Assembly (NCBI GenBank): GCA_026418275.1
Contig: JAOABQ010000091.1
Location: 1-64,000 of the forward strand
Direction: 5' to 3'
Source of the DNA: Clostridia bacterium
Lineage (GTDB): Bacteria > Bacillota > Clostridia > Acetivibrionales > DSM-2933
Length of the DNA: 64,000 nt
Below, piece by piece: positions 17,345 to 27,400 of this stretch (within the stretch, counting starts at the first letter, position 1; the number at the start of each line of letters is the position of its first letter). The notes beneath the pieces are model-generated. The model had not been told where the DNA came from, did no database searches, and saw nothing but the letters and a program-made list of their open reading frames with translations. A program made the position numbers and the translations under genes.

Positions 17345-18772
17345 CTATTTCAGCTTATTATAGATGGCATTGGTCAATTCGAAACCTAAAGTATCATGAT
17401 TGACATCCCAGAACATAACGCCTCCGTATCCTTTATTTCTTACATAATCACACTTGTTTTGTACCGACCATACATCATCGTAGTTATACATTTTTTTAAG
17501 GCTGCTGTTGTAAAGGTAGGGAACTTTGGATTCATTATTGGAAGCCGGATATTTTACGTAACCGCTTTGGGACTCCAGCTCTTTAATGATAGAATAGGAG
17601 CACTCGCCGCCATTTAAATATGTGGTAAAAAGACCGTTATATCCGCTGTTTCCCAAGCCCTCATAGAAATAGCCATAAAATGGTATGCCCAGGATTATCT
17701 TTCCTCTGTTATTTGACCCTGCAAGAAGCGTATATTGGTTCATTGTCCAATCGACATTTAACTGGGTTTTGGCATCTTGCGGGTGAGGATCCCTGGAATC
17801 CAAGTAAAGTCCCGAGTGAAATGCAGTATATGCATTGTAGGAACCGCTCCAAGGTCCATGATAGTTATAAGACATAACATTGATAAAATCAATATAATCT
17901 ATGAAAGCAGCGGGGTCAATTCCCTGGATATGGTTTAAGCCGGCTCCCACACCTACACTTAATACTTTATTGAATCCGATTCCAGTCCGCAAATCCCGTA
18001 AAAGGTAGGTGAAGTTCGTTTTGTCCTCGGGTCCTGCCGGATTACCCTCGTCGTAGGGTGAACCGTCGGGGGGCCTGCTAATGGTGGGAAATTCCCAATT
18101 GATATCAAGTCCGTTGAGTCTGGGGTTAGCGTTTAGCAAAGATTGTACACTTTGAACGAATATGGACCTCTTGGTAGGGTCCGCGGAAACCTCATGGAAT
18201 TTGCCTGACTTAGTCCAGCCTCCTACACAAACCAATACTTTTACATTAGGGTAATTTTGTGCCGCTGACAGGAATGCGTTGAACTTTGAAGGATCAAGTA
18301 CTTCGATTTGGTAGCTGTTATTAATTTTTGCAAAAGCATAGATCAAATGCGTTACCTTGTTCCAGGGAAGACTGGCCGGCGGCAAAGCGTTAAGGGCTGT
18401 TGCGCTGTAGTAGGCAATAATTTTTTTAGACTCTGTTCCGCTGCCAAGTGAAGTACTGGCGTAAACGGTAGTGCTCTTATTGTTGTAACGGTCTGTGATA
18501 TAGAAGCTGTGTTGTCCGGATGACAAGTTTGTAACGGTAAAATTCTTGTTGTATGTCCAATTATTATATACCCCGTCACAGTAGACATAGTAGTAAGGCT
18601 CGCTGCCATCCCAGGCAAGAGAGACGGAATTGCTTGTGGTTCCGGTGACATAAAGGTTTGTAGGTGCAGCAGCGTATACACCGGGCTGGCTGGTTAAACC
18701 TGAAAAAATCAGCAGGCACGCCAGGAATAATAGTATCCATTTGCTTTTTCTTACTTCAGTGAAAGAAAACAT
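17345..18772 (-). CDS. Secreted GH18-family glycoside hydrolase with fibronectin-III-like domain
   Basis: 475 residues. Signal peptide (about 1-34), an FN3-like beta domain (36-108), then a GH18 barrel (about 116-475) with IIAYYSA, KVLVCVGGW, the catalytic-strand motif NGLDINWEFP (220-229), MSYNYHGPW and GGVMFWDVNHD. E227 is the expected acid. The usual DGxDxDWE motif has Asn220 for the first Asp and Asn225 for the penultimate Asp, which could change activity. Canonical members cleave chitin; activity here is uncertain. AGGAGGG precedes the ATG. The gene stands alone, facing the HD-GYP gene. Confidence 0.85.
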   Translation of the reverse strand: MFSFTEVRKSKWILLFLACLLIFSGLTSQPGVYAAAPTNLYVTGTTSNSVSLAWDGSEPYYYVYCDGVYNNWTYNKNFTVTNLSSGQHSFYITDRYNNKSTTVYASTSLGSGTESKKIIAYYSATALNALPPASLPWNKVTHLIYAFAKINNSYQIEVLDPSKFNAFLSAAQNYPNVKVLVCVGGWTKSGKFHEVSADPTKRSIFVQSVQSLLNANPRLNGLDINWEFPTISRPPDGSPYDEGNPAGPEDKTNFTYLLRDLRTGIGFNKVLSVGVGAGLNHIQGIDPAAFIDYIDFINVMSYNYHGPWSGSYNAYTAFHSGLYLDSRDPHPQDAKTQLNVDWTMNQYTLLAGSNNRGKIILGIPFYGYFYEGLGNSGYNGLFTTYLNGGECSYSIIKELESQSGYVKYPASNNESKVPYLYNSSLKKMYNYDDVWSVQNKCDYVRNKGYGGVMFWDVNHDTLGFELTNAIYNKLK

Positions 18773-19390
18773 TTTAAAACCCTCCTTATATTAAATTCAA
18801 CAGTCTATACATGATAAACCATTGATTTTTATACATTGATAACATATGGGGTTACCAGGTCTTAAAGTGATTTTCCCAGCCTGCAAATTACTCCTTTGTC
18901 ATAGGGGAAATTACTTGCTGGAAACCACGCGTGTAATTTTTAATTATGTTTTATAGATATATGAGTATGAAAGAAGACGGATGATCTTTGAGTGATCTGG
19001 ATAAGAAAGCACGTCCAGCTGGGGATGCTGGTATTTCGGGTGTTTGGCTCATTCATTCCAGAATATTAGCAATAAAATTATAATAAGCTATCTATTATGC
19101 ATGTAAAATTACATTGTGCCACGGGAGCATTCAATGCTGGGGTATTACTTAAAGAAGCAGAATGTAAGGATTTTTCTAAGCTATATCTATAATTATTATA
19201 GTATGACAGTGTACACATCATTGATAACAAAAATTTAATTTTAGTTGATGAAAAAGGAAATCTATGTTAAGAATATGATAAAGTTTTAGAGTATATCACG
19301 AATTTTAAAAATAAAATGAATATACTCTTCATAGATATGTTTCGTTACATGATTTGTTAAAGATTTACCTAAGATAGGAAGAAGAATAGA
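18773..19390. other. Intergenic region with a possible gene relic
   Basis: 618 bases without an intact gene. On the plus strand about 19198-19360 reads as a coding-like peptide (DNKNLILVDEKGNLC, one stop, EYDKVLEYITNFKNKMN) interrupted by TAA near 19267. It may be a decayed gene, but I cannot name a parent. Confidence 0.3.
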
Positions 19391-20047
19391 TTATTGACGC
19401 CTTAGAAATTTAATTTTTTCAACAAATTTTTCTGACAAAAGCCTAATGGATTCATAATCGTCATTTTCTGCCCCACGGGTAATGTTTCTGCCTATACCTA
19501 CAACATCCGAGCCCGCATCAAACCATGCACCTATATTTTCCAAGGTAACTCCGCCTGTCGGCATAAGCGGGGCCTGGGGAAGAGGACCTTTGATGGCTTT
19601 TATGATTGCAGGTCCAAATAACTCCGAGGGGAATACTTTAACAATATCAGCTCCTGCCTCCATACATTCCGCTACTTCCTTCACAGTCATAGCTCCAGGA
19701 AAGTATGCAGTTCTATACCGGTTGCACATTTTTGCCGTCTCGGTATTAAGGTAAGGGCTAATGATATATTGGGCTCCACTGGATAGGGCAATTTTTGCGG
19801 TTTCAGGATCCAGTACGGTTCCTGCCCCGATTAAGATACCGGACTTACCATATTGATCGGATAACTCTTTTATAAGTTCTGCCGCGAAGGACATGGTAAA
19901 GGAAAATTCAATGGTTTTGATACCTCCCTGGACACAGGCTTCAAAGATTTTTACTGCCCTTTCCGGGGTATCTGTCCGAATAACCACTAAGATACCATTT
20001 TGTTTTATTTGGTGGAGGATGGCTTCTTTATCTTTTGGTATGCGCAT
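19391..20047 (-). CDS. eda: KDPG/KHG aldolase (2-keto-4-hydroxyglutarate / 2-keto-3-deoxy-6-phosphogluconate aldolase)
   Basis: 218 residues from ATG 20047, which has AAAGGA about 8-9 bases upstream; the open frame extends 22 codons further without support. Class I aldolase features are GILVVIRTDTPERA, IEFSFT, GAGTVLD, PYLN, PGAMTVKE, the Schiff-base lysine in DIVKVFPSELFGP and PTGGV. Eda splits 2-keto-3-deoxy-6-phosphogluconate to pyruvate and glyceraldehyde-3-phosphate, or hydroxy-oxoglutarate to pyruvate and glyoxylate. The HMGL-like aldolase gene lies 153 bases upstream on the same strand, with two hairpins between them. No kinase or dehydratase of an Entner-Doudoroff branch is nearby, so the substrate is open. 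Confidence 0.88.
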   Translation of the reverse strand: MRIPKDKEAILHQIKQNGILVVIRTDTPERAVKIFEACVQGGIKTIEFSFTMSFAAELIKELSDQYGKSGILIGAGTVLDPETAKIALSSGAQYIISPYLNTETAKMCNRYRTAYFPGAMTVKEVAECMEAGADIVKVFPSELFGPAIIKAIKGPLPQAPLMPTGGVTLENIGAWFDAGSDVVGIGRNITRGAENDDYESIRLLSEKFVEKIKFLRRQ

Positions 20048-20073
20048 TATATGAGTCCTTTCATTTTTATAAT

Positions 20074-20153
20074 CAGCTGTATGGCCTGATAGATCAGGCC
20101 ATATAGCTGACAATGAATACCCTGGCGCAGCTTTCCGGTTGGAAAAGCTGCAT
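20074..20153 (-). promoter_or_regulatory. Two consecutive hairpins between the aldolase genes
   Basis: At 20074-20109 a 17-bp stem (CAGCT.TATGGCCTGAT against its complement, one G-U) has only two loop bases. At about 20128-20152 GCAGCTTTCC pairs imperfectly with GGAAAAGCTGC. Neither is followed by a T-run. They could be an operator, an mRNA processing or stability element, or an attenuator for eda. Confidence 0.5.
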
Positions 20154-20200
20154 ATCCCGGAGGGGGACGGGTAAAATTGTTTTTATGAAATCATCATTTA

Positions 20201-21220
20201 CTAATCTCCGTTGATCACTGAATCATAAAAGCCTGTGTAATCCTTGCTGTTATTGCCCATAAAATTGATCGCGGTGCGGGGATGCTGATTGAGCTGACCT
20301 GTGATCGCATAAGGAACATCATAACCCCATGAGATTTCTTTCCTTAAAGGAACAATATGGTCCTGAATACACTTAAGAACCGGTCTTAAACGGAATTTCG
20401 GATTCTTTAAAAAGCCGAGAATCAGCTCCATAGGGCAATTTCCGGCACCTCTGCCCAAGCCGCCGATGGTAGCATCAACAAAGCTTGCGCCCATAATCAA
20501 TGCTTCAATGGTGTTTGCGTAAGCCAGCTGTTGGTTATTATGGGCATGGATACCTATCTTTTTACCGCTTGCTTGTGCAAATCTCAAGTATTTGTGAACC
20601 AGTGTCTGGATATCTTCGGAATATAAAGACCCAAAACTGTCAACCAGATAAATCACATCCACCTCTGTTGCTGACAGGATTTCCAGTGCTTCATCCAGTT
20701 CACTTTCTTTGACGAGGGACGCAGCCATCAGATTGAGGGTTGTTTCATATCCTTTATCATGTGCATCTTTAATCATGTCTACAGCAATGGGAATTTGATG
20801 TACATAAGTAGCTACCCGGACCAAATCGATAACGCTTTGGCTTTTGGGCAGAATGTCCTCATGATAATCGGTCCTTTCCGCGTCGGCCATCACTGAAAGC
20901 TTTAGATCGGTATTATTGTCCCCTACAATTTTTTTAACATCTTCTTCATTGCAAAACTTCCAGGCACCATGGTTGCTTGGGACAAAAATCTTTTTTGAAG
21001 CTTTGTATCCCATTTCCATATAGTCTACACCTGCTTCGATGCAGGTCTCGTATACTGCCTTAACAAAATCGTCGGTAAAACCAAAATTATTGATAAGCCC
21101 GCCATCCCGTATGGTGCAGTCCAATACTTTAATATCAGGCCGGTAGGTCATCCATGTACCCTTTTTTTCTATCACTCTGGTTTCTTTTTCATTAGCGCTT
21201 AAACTCTTTTCTGTACTCAT
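20201..21220 (-). CDS. HMGL-like (DRE-TIM) aldolase domain protein
   Basis: 339 residues. The start is ATG 21220 with GGGAGGA 8 bases before it; an ATG seven codons earlier overlaps that site. DRE-TIM metalloenzyme signatures are LDCTIRDGG (metal and catalytic Asp), MEMGYKAS, LVDSFGS and the metal site GIHAHNNQQLA, then GGLGRGAGNCP. Relatives include 4-hydroxy-2-oxovalerate aldolase, homocitrate synthase and HMG-CoA lyase. This particular clade, often called aldolase catalytic domain protein, sits in sugar-modification clusters in other bacteria, so its substrate is unassigned. It is likely cotranscribed with eda. The last residues beyond the barrel (PYAITGQLNQHPRTA) resemble the DmpG/LeuA C-terminal lid. 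Confidence 0.82.
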   Translation of the reverse strand: MSTEKSLSANEKETRVIEKKGTWMTYRPDIKVLDCTIRDGGLINNFGFTDDFVKAVYETCIEAGVDYMEMGYKASKKIFVPSNHGAWKFCNEEDVKKIVGDNNTDLKLSVMADAERTDYHEDILPKSQSVIDLVRVATYVHQIPIAVDMIKDAHDKGYETTLNLMAASLVKESELDEALEILSATEVDVIYLVDSFGSLYSEDIQTLVHKYLRFAQASGKKIGIHAHNNQQLAYANTIEALIMGASFVDATIGGLGRGAGNCPMELILGFLKNPKFRLRPVLKCIQDHIVPLRKEISWGYDVPYAITGQLNQHPRTAINFMGNNSKDYTGFYDSVINGD

Positions 21221-22056
21221 AACAAAATTCCTCCCAATCATATCAATTCATTTTTTAGGTTTTTAAGTTGTGCTGCAAAGGATATTGAAAGACAATAAAA
21301 AAACGATTACCTAGTGATAACGAAGTGTAACATAGTAAAATCGAGAATTGAAACACCTGATTTGCTTAGGTTTTTCAAAAATCGACCTTTTACTTTTACA
21401 TTTCGTTATTCTGAAAACCACCTCACTTTATGAATAAAAACATAATCCGGTTAGGGATTACAAATTCAAAAAGCAGGCTATTTCCAAGATAATCGACCAT
21501 TCTCATATCATAAACTGCATGCCTTTAAGTTAATATTTTAACGATGTAAATTTATTAGTACTTTGAAATTTTTATGCTTTACACAAATTCGCGCGTCAAT
21601 TACGTGGATTTGAAAAACATCTTGTTCAAAGCACGATGATACGTATATTGAATTATTTTTAGCAGATGATATAGAAAAATAGAAAAGGGAAAGAATTCTT
21701 AATTATATAGATACCACAAAATCCTATACCGTTTGATTACGCATGTACCGATATTTTATACATGAATATCAAATGCAGGGACCTTGGCGGCATCCTATAT
21801 AAAAAGCCCGTTGAAAAAAGAATAAATATTTAAAATTCTACGCCATTCTACCATTCTACAACATTGCCATTAAAAATATATGATTTATATTATCAGATTA
21901 TCCCATGGATTTCAACTGGTTTCAAAAATTTGGTTTATATTTCTAAAGGTTTGTTAATAAATCAGGAAAGAACGAGATATACTATATAATTCATTTTTAG
22001 TTATGACCGGTTAAAGCCCAGAAAATGATATCTACCGATAGCGAAAGGAGACGGCT
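21221..22056. other. Intergenic region between divergent genes
   Basis: 836 bases, AT-rich, containing repeat B copy 2 near the aldolase gene. A TATAAT-like hexamer at about 21983-21988 may serve the acyl-CoA synthetase gene, but I found no convincing -35 partner. No gene seen. Confidence 0.5.
21313..21411 (+). mobile_element. MITE-like repeat family B, copy 2 (degraded ends)
   Basis: Interior GTGTAACATAGTAAAATCGA...CACCTGATTTGCTTAGG...ATCGACCTTTTACTTTTACA aligns well with copy 1. Terminal repeats are worn: GTGATAACGAA on the left and TTTCGTTATTC on the right. Same orientation as copy 1. Confidence 0.7.
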
Positions 22057-24300
22057 ATGCAATTTTCGGATAATACAATAAGCAGTATAAACAGTATTTT
22101 GAGAGAGGCCTACTTGGAAGAAAGGAATACCTTATTTGAATATGAGGTATATAAAATCCTAAAATGCATGGGACTTGAAGTTCCGGAGTTTATACTTGTA
22201 GAAGACCCTTTAGAGGTAAATGCCAAAATGCTTAAGAACTTTGAGCATGATATTGTTGTAAAGATCATTTCGCCTCAAATCTCACACAAGCAGAAATTGG
22301 GTGGGGTTAAGATAATTAAAAATTGGGACCCTTTGTACATACAATTCGTACTGTCTCGGATGAAGGAAGAAGTTTTATCTCATTTTCCGGAGAATGATAA
22401 GCCTGAGATTAAAGGGTTTCTTATTGTCCAATACATTCCCCATACCCAATCCCTGGGCTATGAAATATTAATCGGTTTTAAGGAAGATCATGCATTTGGT
22501 CCTGTCCTCACCCTCAGTAAAGGTGGTGACGATGCGGAGTTTTTTGCAAAGTTTTACGACCCTGCGAACCTCTTTTTACCGCTCCTTAACTATGGTGACG
22601 CGTTGAAAGTGATGGATACCTTGAAAATTAAGCATAAATTCGGACAAATCGGCCATCCGGAGTATTTGGAATATATAGCGAAGGCAGCTTCTCTGATAGG
22701 GTACCTTGCATATCGTTATTCCTTTATTCCCCAGCAGAAGCCTCAATTCATTATCAAGGCTTTTGAAATAAATCCCTTTGCAATATCCCATGACGACCGG
22801 TTTGTAGCGATTGACGGCTTTGCACAATTTATTCCTTATGACGAGGAAAGGAAAGTTGTACGCAAAAACAATTTGGATCACATGGACGCTTTCTTTAAGC
22901 CCGAAGGGATTGCTGTCATCGGAGTTTCGTCAAAGCCTGAAAAATTCAGTATAGGGAGAGATATTGCCCGGCTTTTGCATGATTTAGGGAGAGATGATTT
23001 GTATTTTGTCAACATCAAAGGCGGATCGGTTGCAATAGGGGAAAAGGAGTATCCTTTGTATAAGTCGTTTCAGGATATTCCGGATAAGGTTGATTTAGTG
23101 GTATATGCGGCGCCGGCACAATATACTGTCGATTTTATCAGAGAGCTCCCTCGAAACGGGCCCCGGGCAGTGATTTTAATTTCCGGAATCCCTTCCAATG
23201 TGAAATATGCTGAGTTTGTAAAGCAGTTAGACTCTGTAAAGCCACAGGAAGTCAGGATTATCGGCCCCAACTGTATGGGAGTCTATTATGCGCCGTCAGG
23301 TGAACACAAAGGAATCGATACACTGTTTATCGATGAGAAAAGGCTTGAGCTCAAGGCTTCAAGCTATAGCAACACGGTACTCTTGACGCAAAGCGGCGGG
23401 TTGGCCATTACGGCCATTGACAAACTGCAAAAGTCCGGTTTGTTTAAATCAGTAGTCAGCTTTGGAAATCAATACGATATTAAAATTACCGATTTGATAG
23501 ACTATTTCAGCAAGGATCCGGCTATTGATGTTATAGCTTTATACGTAGAAGGGTTTGATGATGGGGAAGGCAGGGAATTCTACGAGCTTGCCGGGAAAAC
23601 AATAAAGCCCATTATCGTCTATAAGGCAGGGAAGACGGAAGCAGGCGCAAGGGCGGCAGCTTCACACACGGCCTCCATGTCCGGCAGTTACGATGTTTTT
23701 AAAGCTGCTTGTAGACAGGCAGATATCATTTTGGCGGAAAATATTGAAGATAATTATAACTATATAAAGATTTTTTCGCTTCTGGCACATAAAATTCCCT
23801 CCGGAAACAGGGTTGCAGGGGTGGTAAATGCAGGGTTTGAATCGACTGTCGGTGCGGATGAATTGAAAAACCTCAAACAGGCGGAGCTGTCTTTAGAAAC
23901 GGTTAAAAAGCTGAATGCTATTAATAATTATGGTTTGGTGGACACGTCTACACCGATTTTGGATGTTACGGCTATGGCGGATGACAAAGCCTATGCGGAT
24001 TTCGTAGAAGCAATTTTAGAGGATGAAGGTGTGGATTGTGTCTTTGTCGCCATTGTTCCTCATGTTGTTGCACTTAAAACAACACCTGAAACCTGTCATG
24101 ATCCCGACAGCCTGGCCAATCTTTTGGTAAGCCTTAGCCAAAAATATAAAAAACCTATTGTGGTATCTGTGAATGCGGGAAGATATTATGAGGAATTTGT
24201 TTCCATTATGGAGGAGAGCGGGCTGCCTGTTTATCCGGATATCCGGTCGGCCATAAAATCACTGGATACCTTTGTAACCTATCATGAAAGACTTGGTTGA
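22057..24300 (+). CDS. ADP-forming acyl-CoA synthetase (acetate-CoA ligase family), beta-alpha fusion
   Basis: 747 residues. An ATP-grasp domain (about 15-270; beta-like part) precedes a CoA-binding Rossmann domain (about 280-410; FFKPEGIAVIGVSSKPEKFS) and a succinyl-CoA ligase-like domain (about 430-580) with LLTQSGGLA and ASHTASMSG, so His537 is the expected phosphohistidine. A further C-terminal region (600-747) closes the protein. Such enzymes couple acyl-CoA cleavage to ATP synthesis in fermenters, or activate acids. The order ATP-grasp first is the reverse of the more common alpha-beta fusion. AAAGGAGA precedes the ATG. The kinase gene 137 bases downstream may be separate because it has its own promoter candidate. 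Confidence 0.85.
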   Translation: MQFSDNTISSINSILREAYLEERNTLFEYEVYKILKCMGLEVPEFILVEDPLEVNAKMLKNFEHDIVVKIISPQISHKQKLGGVKIIKNWDPLYIQFVLSRMKEEVLSHFPENDKPEIKGFLIVQYIPHTQSLGYEILIGFKEDHAFGPVLTLSKGGDDAEFFAKFYDPANLFLPLLNYGDALKVMDTLKIKHKFGQIGHPEYLEYIAKAASLIGYLAYRYSFIPQQKPQFIIKAFEINPFAISHDDRFVAIDGFAQFIPYDEERKVVRKNNLDHMDAFFKPEGIAVIGVSSKPEKFSIGRDIARLLHDLGRDDLYFVNIKGGSVAIGEKEYPLYKSFQDIPDKVDLVVYAAPAQYTVDFIRELPRNGPRAVILISGIPSNVKYAEFVKQLDSVKPQEVRIIGPNCMGVYYAPSGEHKGIDTLFIDEKRLELKASSYSNTVLLTQSGGLAITAIDKLQKSGLFKSVVSFGNQYDIKITDLIDYFSKDPAIDVIALYVEGFDDGEGREFYELAGKTIKPIIVYKAGKTEAGARAAASHTASMSGSYDVFKAACRQADIILAENIEDNYNYIKIFSLLAHKIPSGNRVAGVVNAGFESTVGADELKNLKQAELSLETVKKLNAINNYGLVDTSTPILDVTAMADDKAYADFVEAILEDEGVDCVFVAIVPHVVALKTTPETCHDPDSLANLLVSLSQKYKKPIVVSVNAGRYYEEFVSIMEESGLPVYPDIRSAIKSLDTFVTYHERLG

Positions 24301-24371
24301 TCTTACTTTGGTATTCTCAATAAAATGGGGTTATCCGTAACCATGTTTACCCTTGGTATCTATAGTGCATA

Positions 24372-24400
24372 TTCAATTATAGAATGCTTTATGATATGAT
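24372..24400 (+). promoter_or_regulatory. Possible sigma-A-type promoter of the giant kinase gene
   Basis: TTCAAT (24372-24377) and TATGAT (24395-24400) are separated by 17 bases, and lie 38 bases upstream of the ATG. The -10 is good, the -35 weak. Confidence 0.35.
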
Positions 24401-24437
24401 AAAGTTAGCTTTTTAAACCGGGGGTCGGAGTATTTAC

Positions 24438-27400
24438 ATGAATTTGATAGGTCAGACAATCAATCAAAAATATCATATCATAGAGATGCTTGGAGAGGGC
24501 GGAACGAGTGTTGTCTATAAAGCCAGGAAAAATCCGGGCAGCCGATTTGTTGCAGTCAAATTTATGAAAGAAAAGGTTACGACAAAGTATGTTGAAGATT
24601 TAGTCCGATTTAGAAAAGAATCCGAGATCATAAGCAGGCTCAGCCACCCCAATATTATCAGGGTCTTTGATACGGGAGAATACGGAGACCGCCCTTACAT
24701 TGTTACAGAACTTTTAGAAGGTGAAAGCCTGGATTCCATCATAATAGATGGAAAAGCAAGGAGGCTTTCGGTTGTTTTGGAATTGATGAAGCAGCTTGCC
24801 GGTGTATTGAGCTATGTGCACGGTAAAGGGATTATTCACCGGGATATAAAACCGGGAAATATATTTGTAATTGAGGATAACAATACCCAAGTCATTAAAC
24901 TTCTTGATTTTGGAGTCTCCAATGTCTTGGAACTAGGGGCTTTAAAGGATGAAGACTTTATTGTGGGTACTTTTTCATATATGTCCCCGGAGGCAACCGG
25001 CTTTTTAAATAGAAGGATCGATGAGAGAAGTGATTTGTATTCGGTAGGTGTTGTTTTCTATACTTTATTGGCGGGAAACCCTCCATTTACCGAAAAAGAT
25101 GTGAATAAGCTTTTGCATCAGCAAATTGCGCTCCAGCCTCCTGATTTAGGCAGCAAAAATGAGGAGATTCCCAATGCGGTTAAAAAAATTGTTATGAAGC
25201 TTTTGGCAAAGGATCCGGATGACCGGTATCAGAGCGCCTATGGTCTTCTTTATGATATTCAAAGATTTCTACAGGGAGAACGGGATTATACTCCCGGAGA
25301 ACGGGATCAGAGAATAAGAATTGATTATAATACCAAATTGGTGGGCAGGGAAATCGAGCTGCAAAAGATCAAGGATCTTTTTGAAAAGGCTGAGGAAGGC
25401 TCGGGACATGTCCTGCTGGTTCGAGGTGAGGCAGGCAGCGGCAAAAGCAGATTGGTGGAGGAGTTTTCAAGGTTTGTATATGAGAAGGACGGAGTCTTTT
25501 TAAGAGCCCGGTGTATTGACCATCAAAATAAAACGCCTTACCTGATTTTTAAGGATTTATTGGATGATTACATCCGCTACCTGCAAAAATTGAACCCTGA
25601 GGAGTATACCGGAGAAATAGAACGGTTAAAAAATATAGTCGGGGATTTCACTGAGATTATTATAAGTCTTAATCCGAGAATGGAAAAGTATCTGGATAAA
25701 AGTGAAAAACTTGCCCCGCTAGAGCCTGAAAGAGCTAATCAAAGACTCCTCACAATCATGTCCGAACTGTTTTTACAACTCCCTTATCATGACAAAACTG
25801 TTGTGTGTTTTATAGATGATTTGCATTGGGTGGATGAGGGCAGCTTGAGTCTCCTTAGAGAAATTCTCAGAAAAATAGAATACAAAGGCCTTTTTATCAT
25901 TGGTACTTATAGGGACAATGAGGTAAATAAAGAGCATGGTTTGAATACTTTAAAAGAAGAGGCAAAGGCGAAGGAATATGCCTTTTCGGAATTAAAGCTT
26001 CCATGTTTTAACCGGTCTGTTTTGAACAAATTTATTTCAGGCCTTTTGGGTGAAAAGGAAGAGAACGCAAAGGATTTAACAAACTATATATTTAAAAAAA
26101 CCTCTGGTAACCCGTTTTTTTCTATAAACTTAATTCGTGAATTTGTTGAAAAGGGAGCCATCAATTGGGACAAAGGATCTTGGGATACAGACTGGAAAAA
26201 ACTTAGAACCTTAGCTGTTTCAAACAACATGGTTGAGACGATTCTAAGAAGAGTAGAAGGTTTGGATTCCGAGCAGGTAGAACTTTTATGCATTGCATCG
26301 GTTATTGGAAGAGAATTTAATATTCAATTGCTTTACCGGCTTACAAAAATGAAGCAGGCAAAAGTAATTGAGCTTTTAGAACGTTGTATTTCTCTGCAGT
26401 TTATCGATAGAAGCCAGGAAAGAGGAAAATTTATCTTTGCCCATGACCGGATCAGGGATGTATTTTACCAGAAGTTGACAGATGAAGAAAGGCAGGATAT
26501 TCATTTAGAGATAGCAAAAGCCATTGAGGCGGATGACAGCGGAAATCCTGAAAATGATGTTTTTGAATTGGCTCATCATTATGTAGAGGCAAAAGAAGAG
26601 GAAAAAATGCTTGAATATGTTATACCCGCTGCAAACCGCGCTAAAATAACCTATGCAAACGAGGAAGCTGTGAAGTATTACAAAATAGCCATGGGTTTAT
26701 TGGAAAAAAAAGAGGGGAAAGGCAGCGAAAAGTGGATTAAATGCAGTGAAAACCTTATCGATATTTATTTGACCACAGGGAAAAATGATGAGGCCATAGC
26801 ACTTTCCCAAACCATTCTTCCCCTGATTCTTATACCTGTTGATAAGGCAAGGATATTTAGAAAACTTGGAATCGCATATTTTAAAAAAGGGGATTGGAAG
26901 GAATGTGAGAATCACCTGTCCAAGGGATTAGGCCTTTTAGGAGAGAAACTTCCTATTGGGAAAACCGGGATCGTTTTCTCTTTAGTAAGAGAGCTCTTTT
27001 CGCATGTTGTGCATAGTGTATTTCCCTTTGCGGCGGGGATCGGTAAAAAGGGAGTACGGATGGAAGACAGGGAAGTGATTCAATCCTATCTGATTATCAA
27101 TTGGATGTATATATTAAGCGATCTTAAAAAGCTGGCATGTAATATTTTGAGAATGCTCAATCTCTCGGAGATAAGACTTAAAAACACAGCCGAGCTTGGA
27201 ATCAGCATCAGTGGTTTTGCTGCTGCCTGCATGACACTGCCTTCCTTTAAAAGAGCCCAAAAGTATCATTTGAAAGCCCTGCGTTTGAGAAAAGAACTGG
27301 GAAATGAGTGGGGCGTGGGGCAAAGTTTGCAATTTCTGGGCTTTACCTATTCCTGGAAAGGAATGCACAAGGAAAGTATTCATAATTTTGAATTGTCCAG

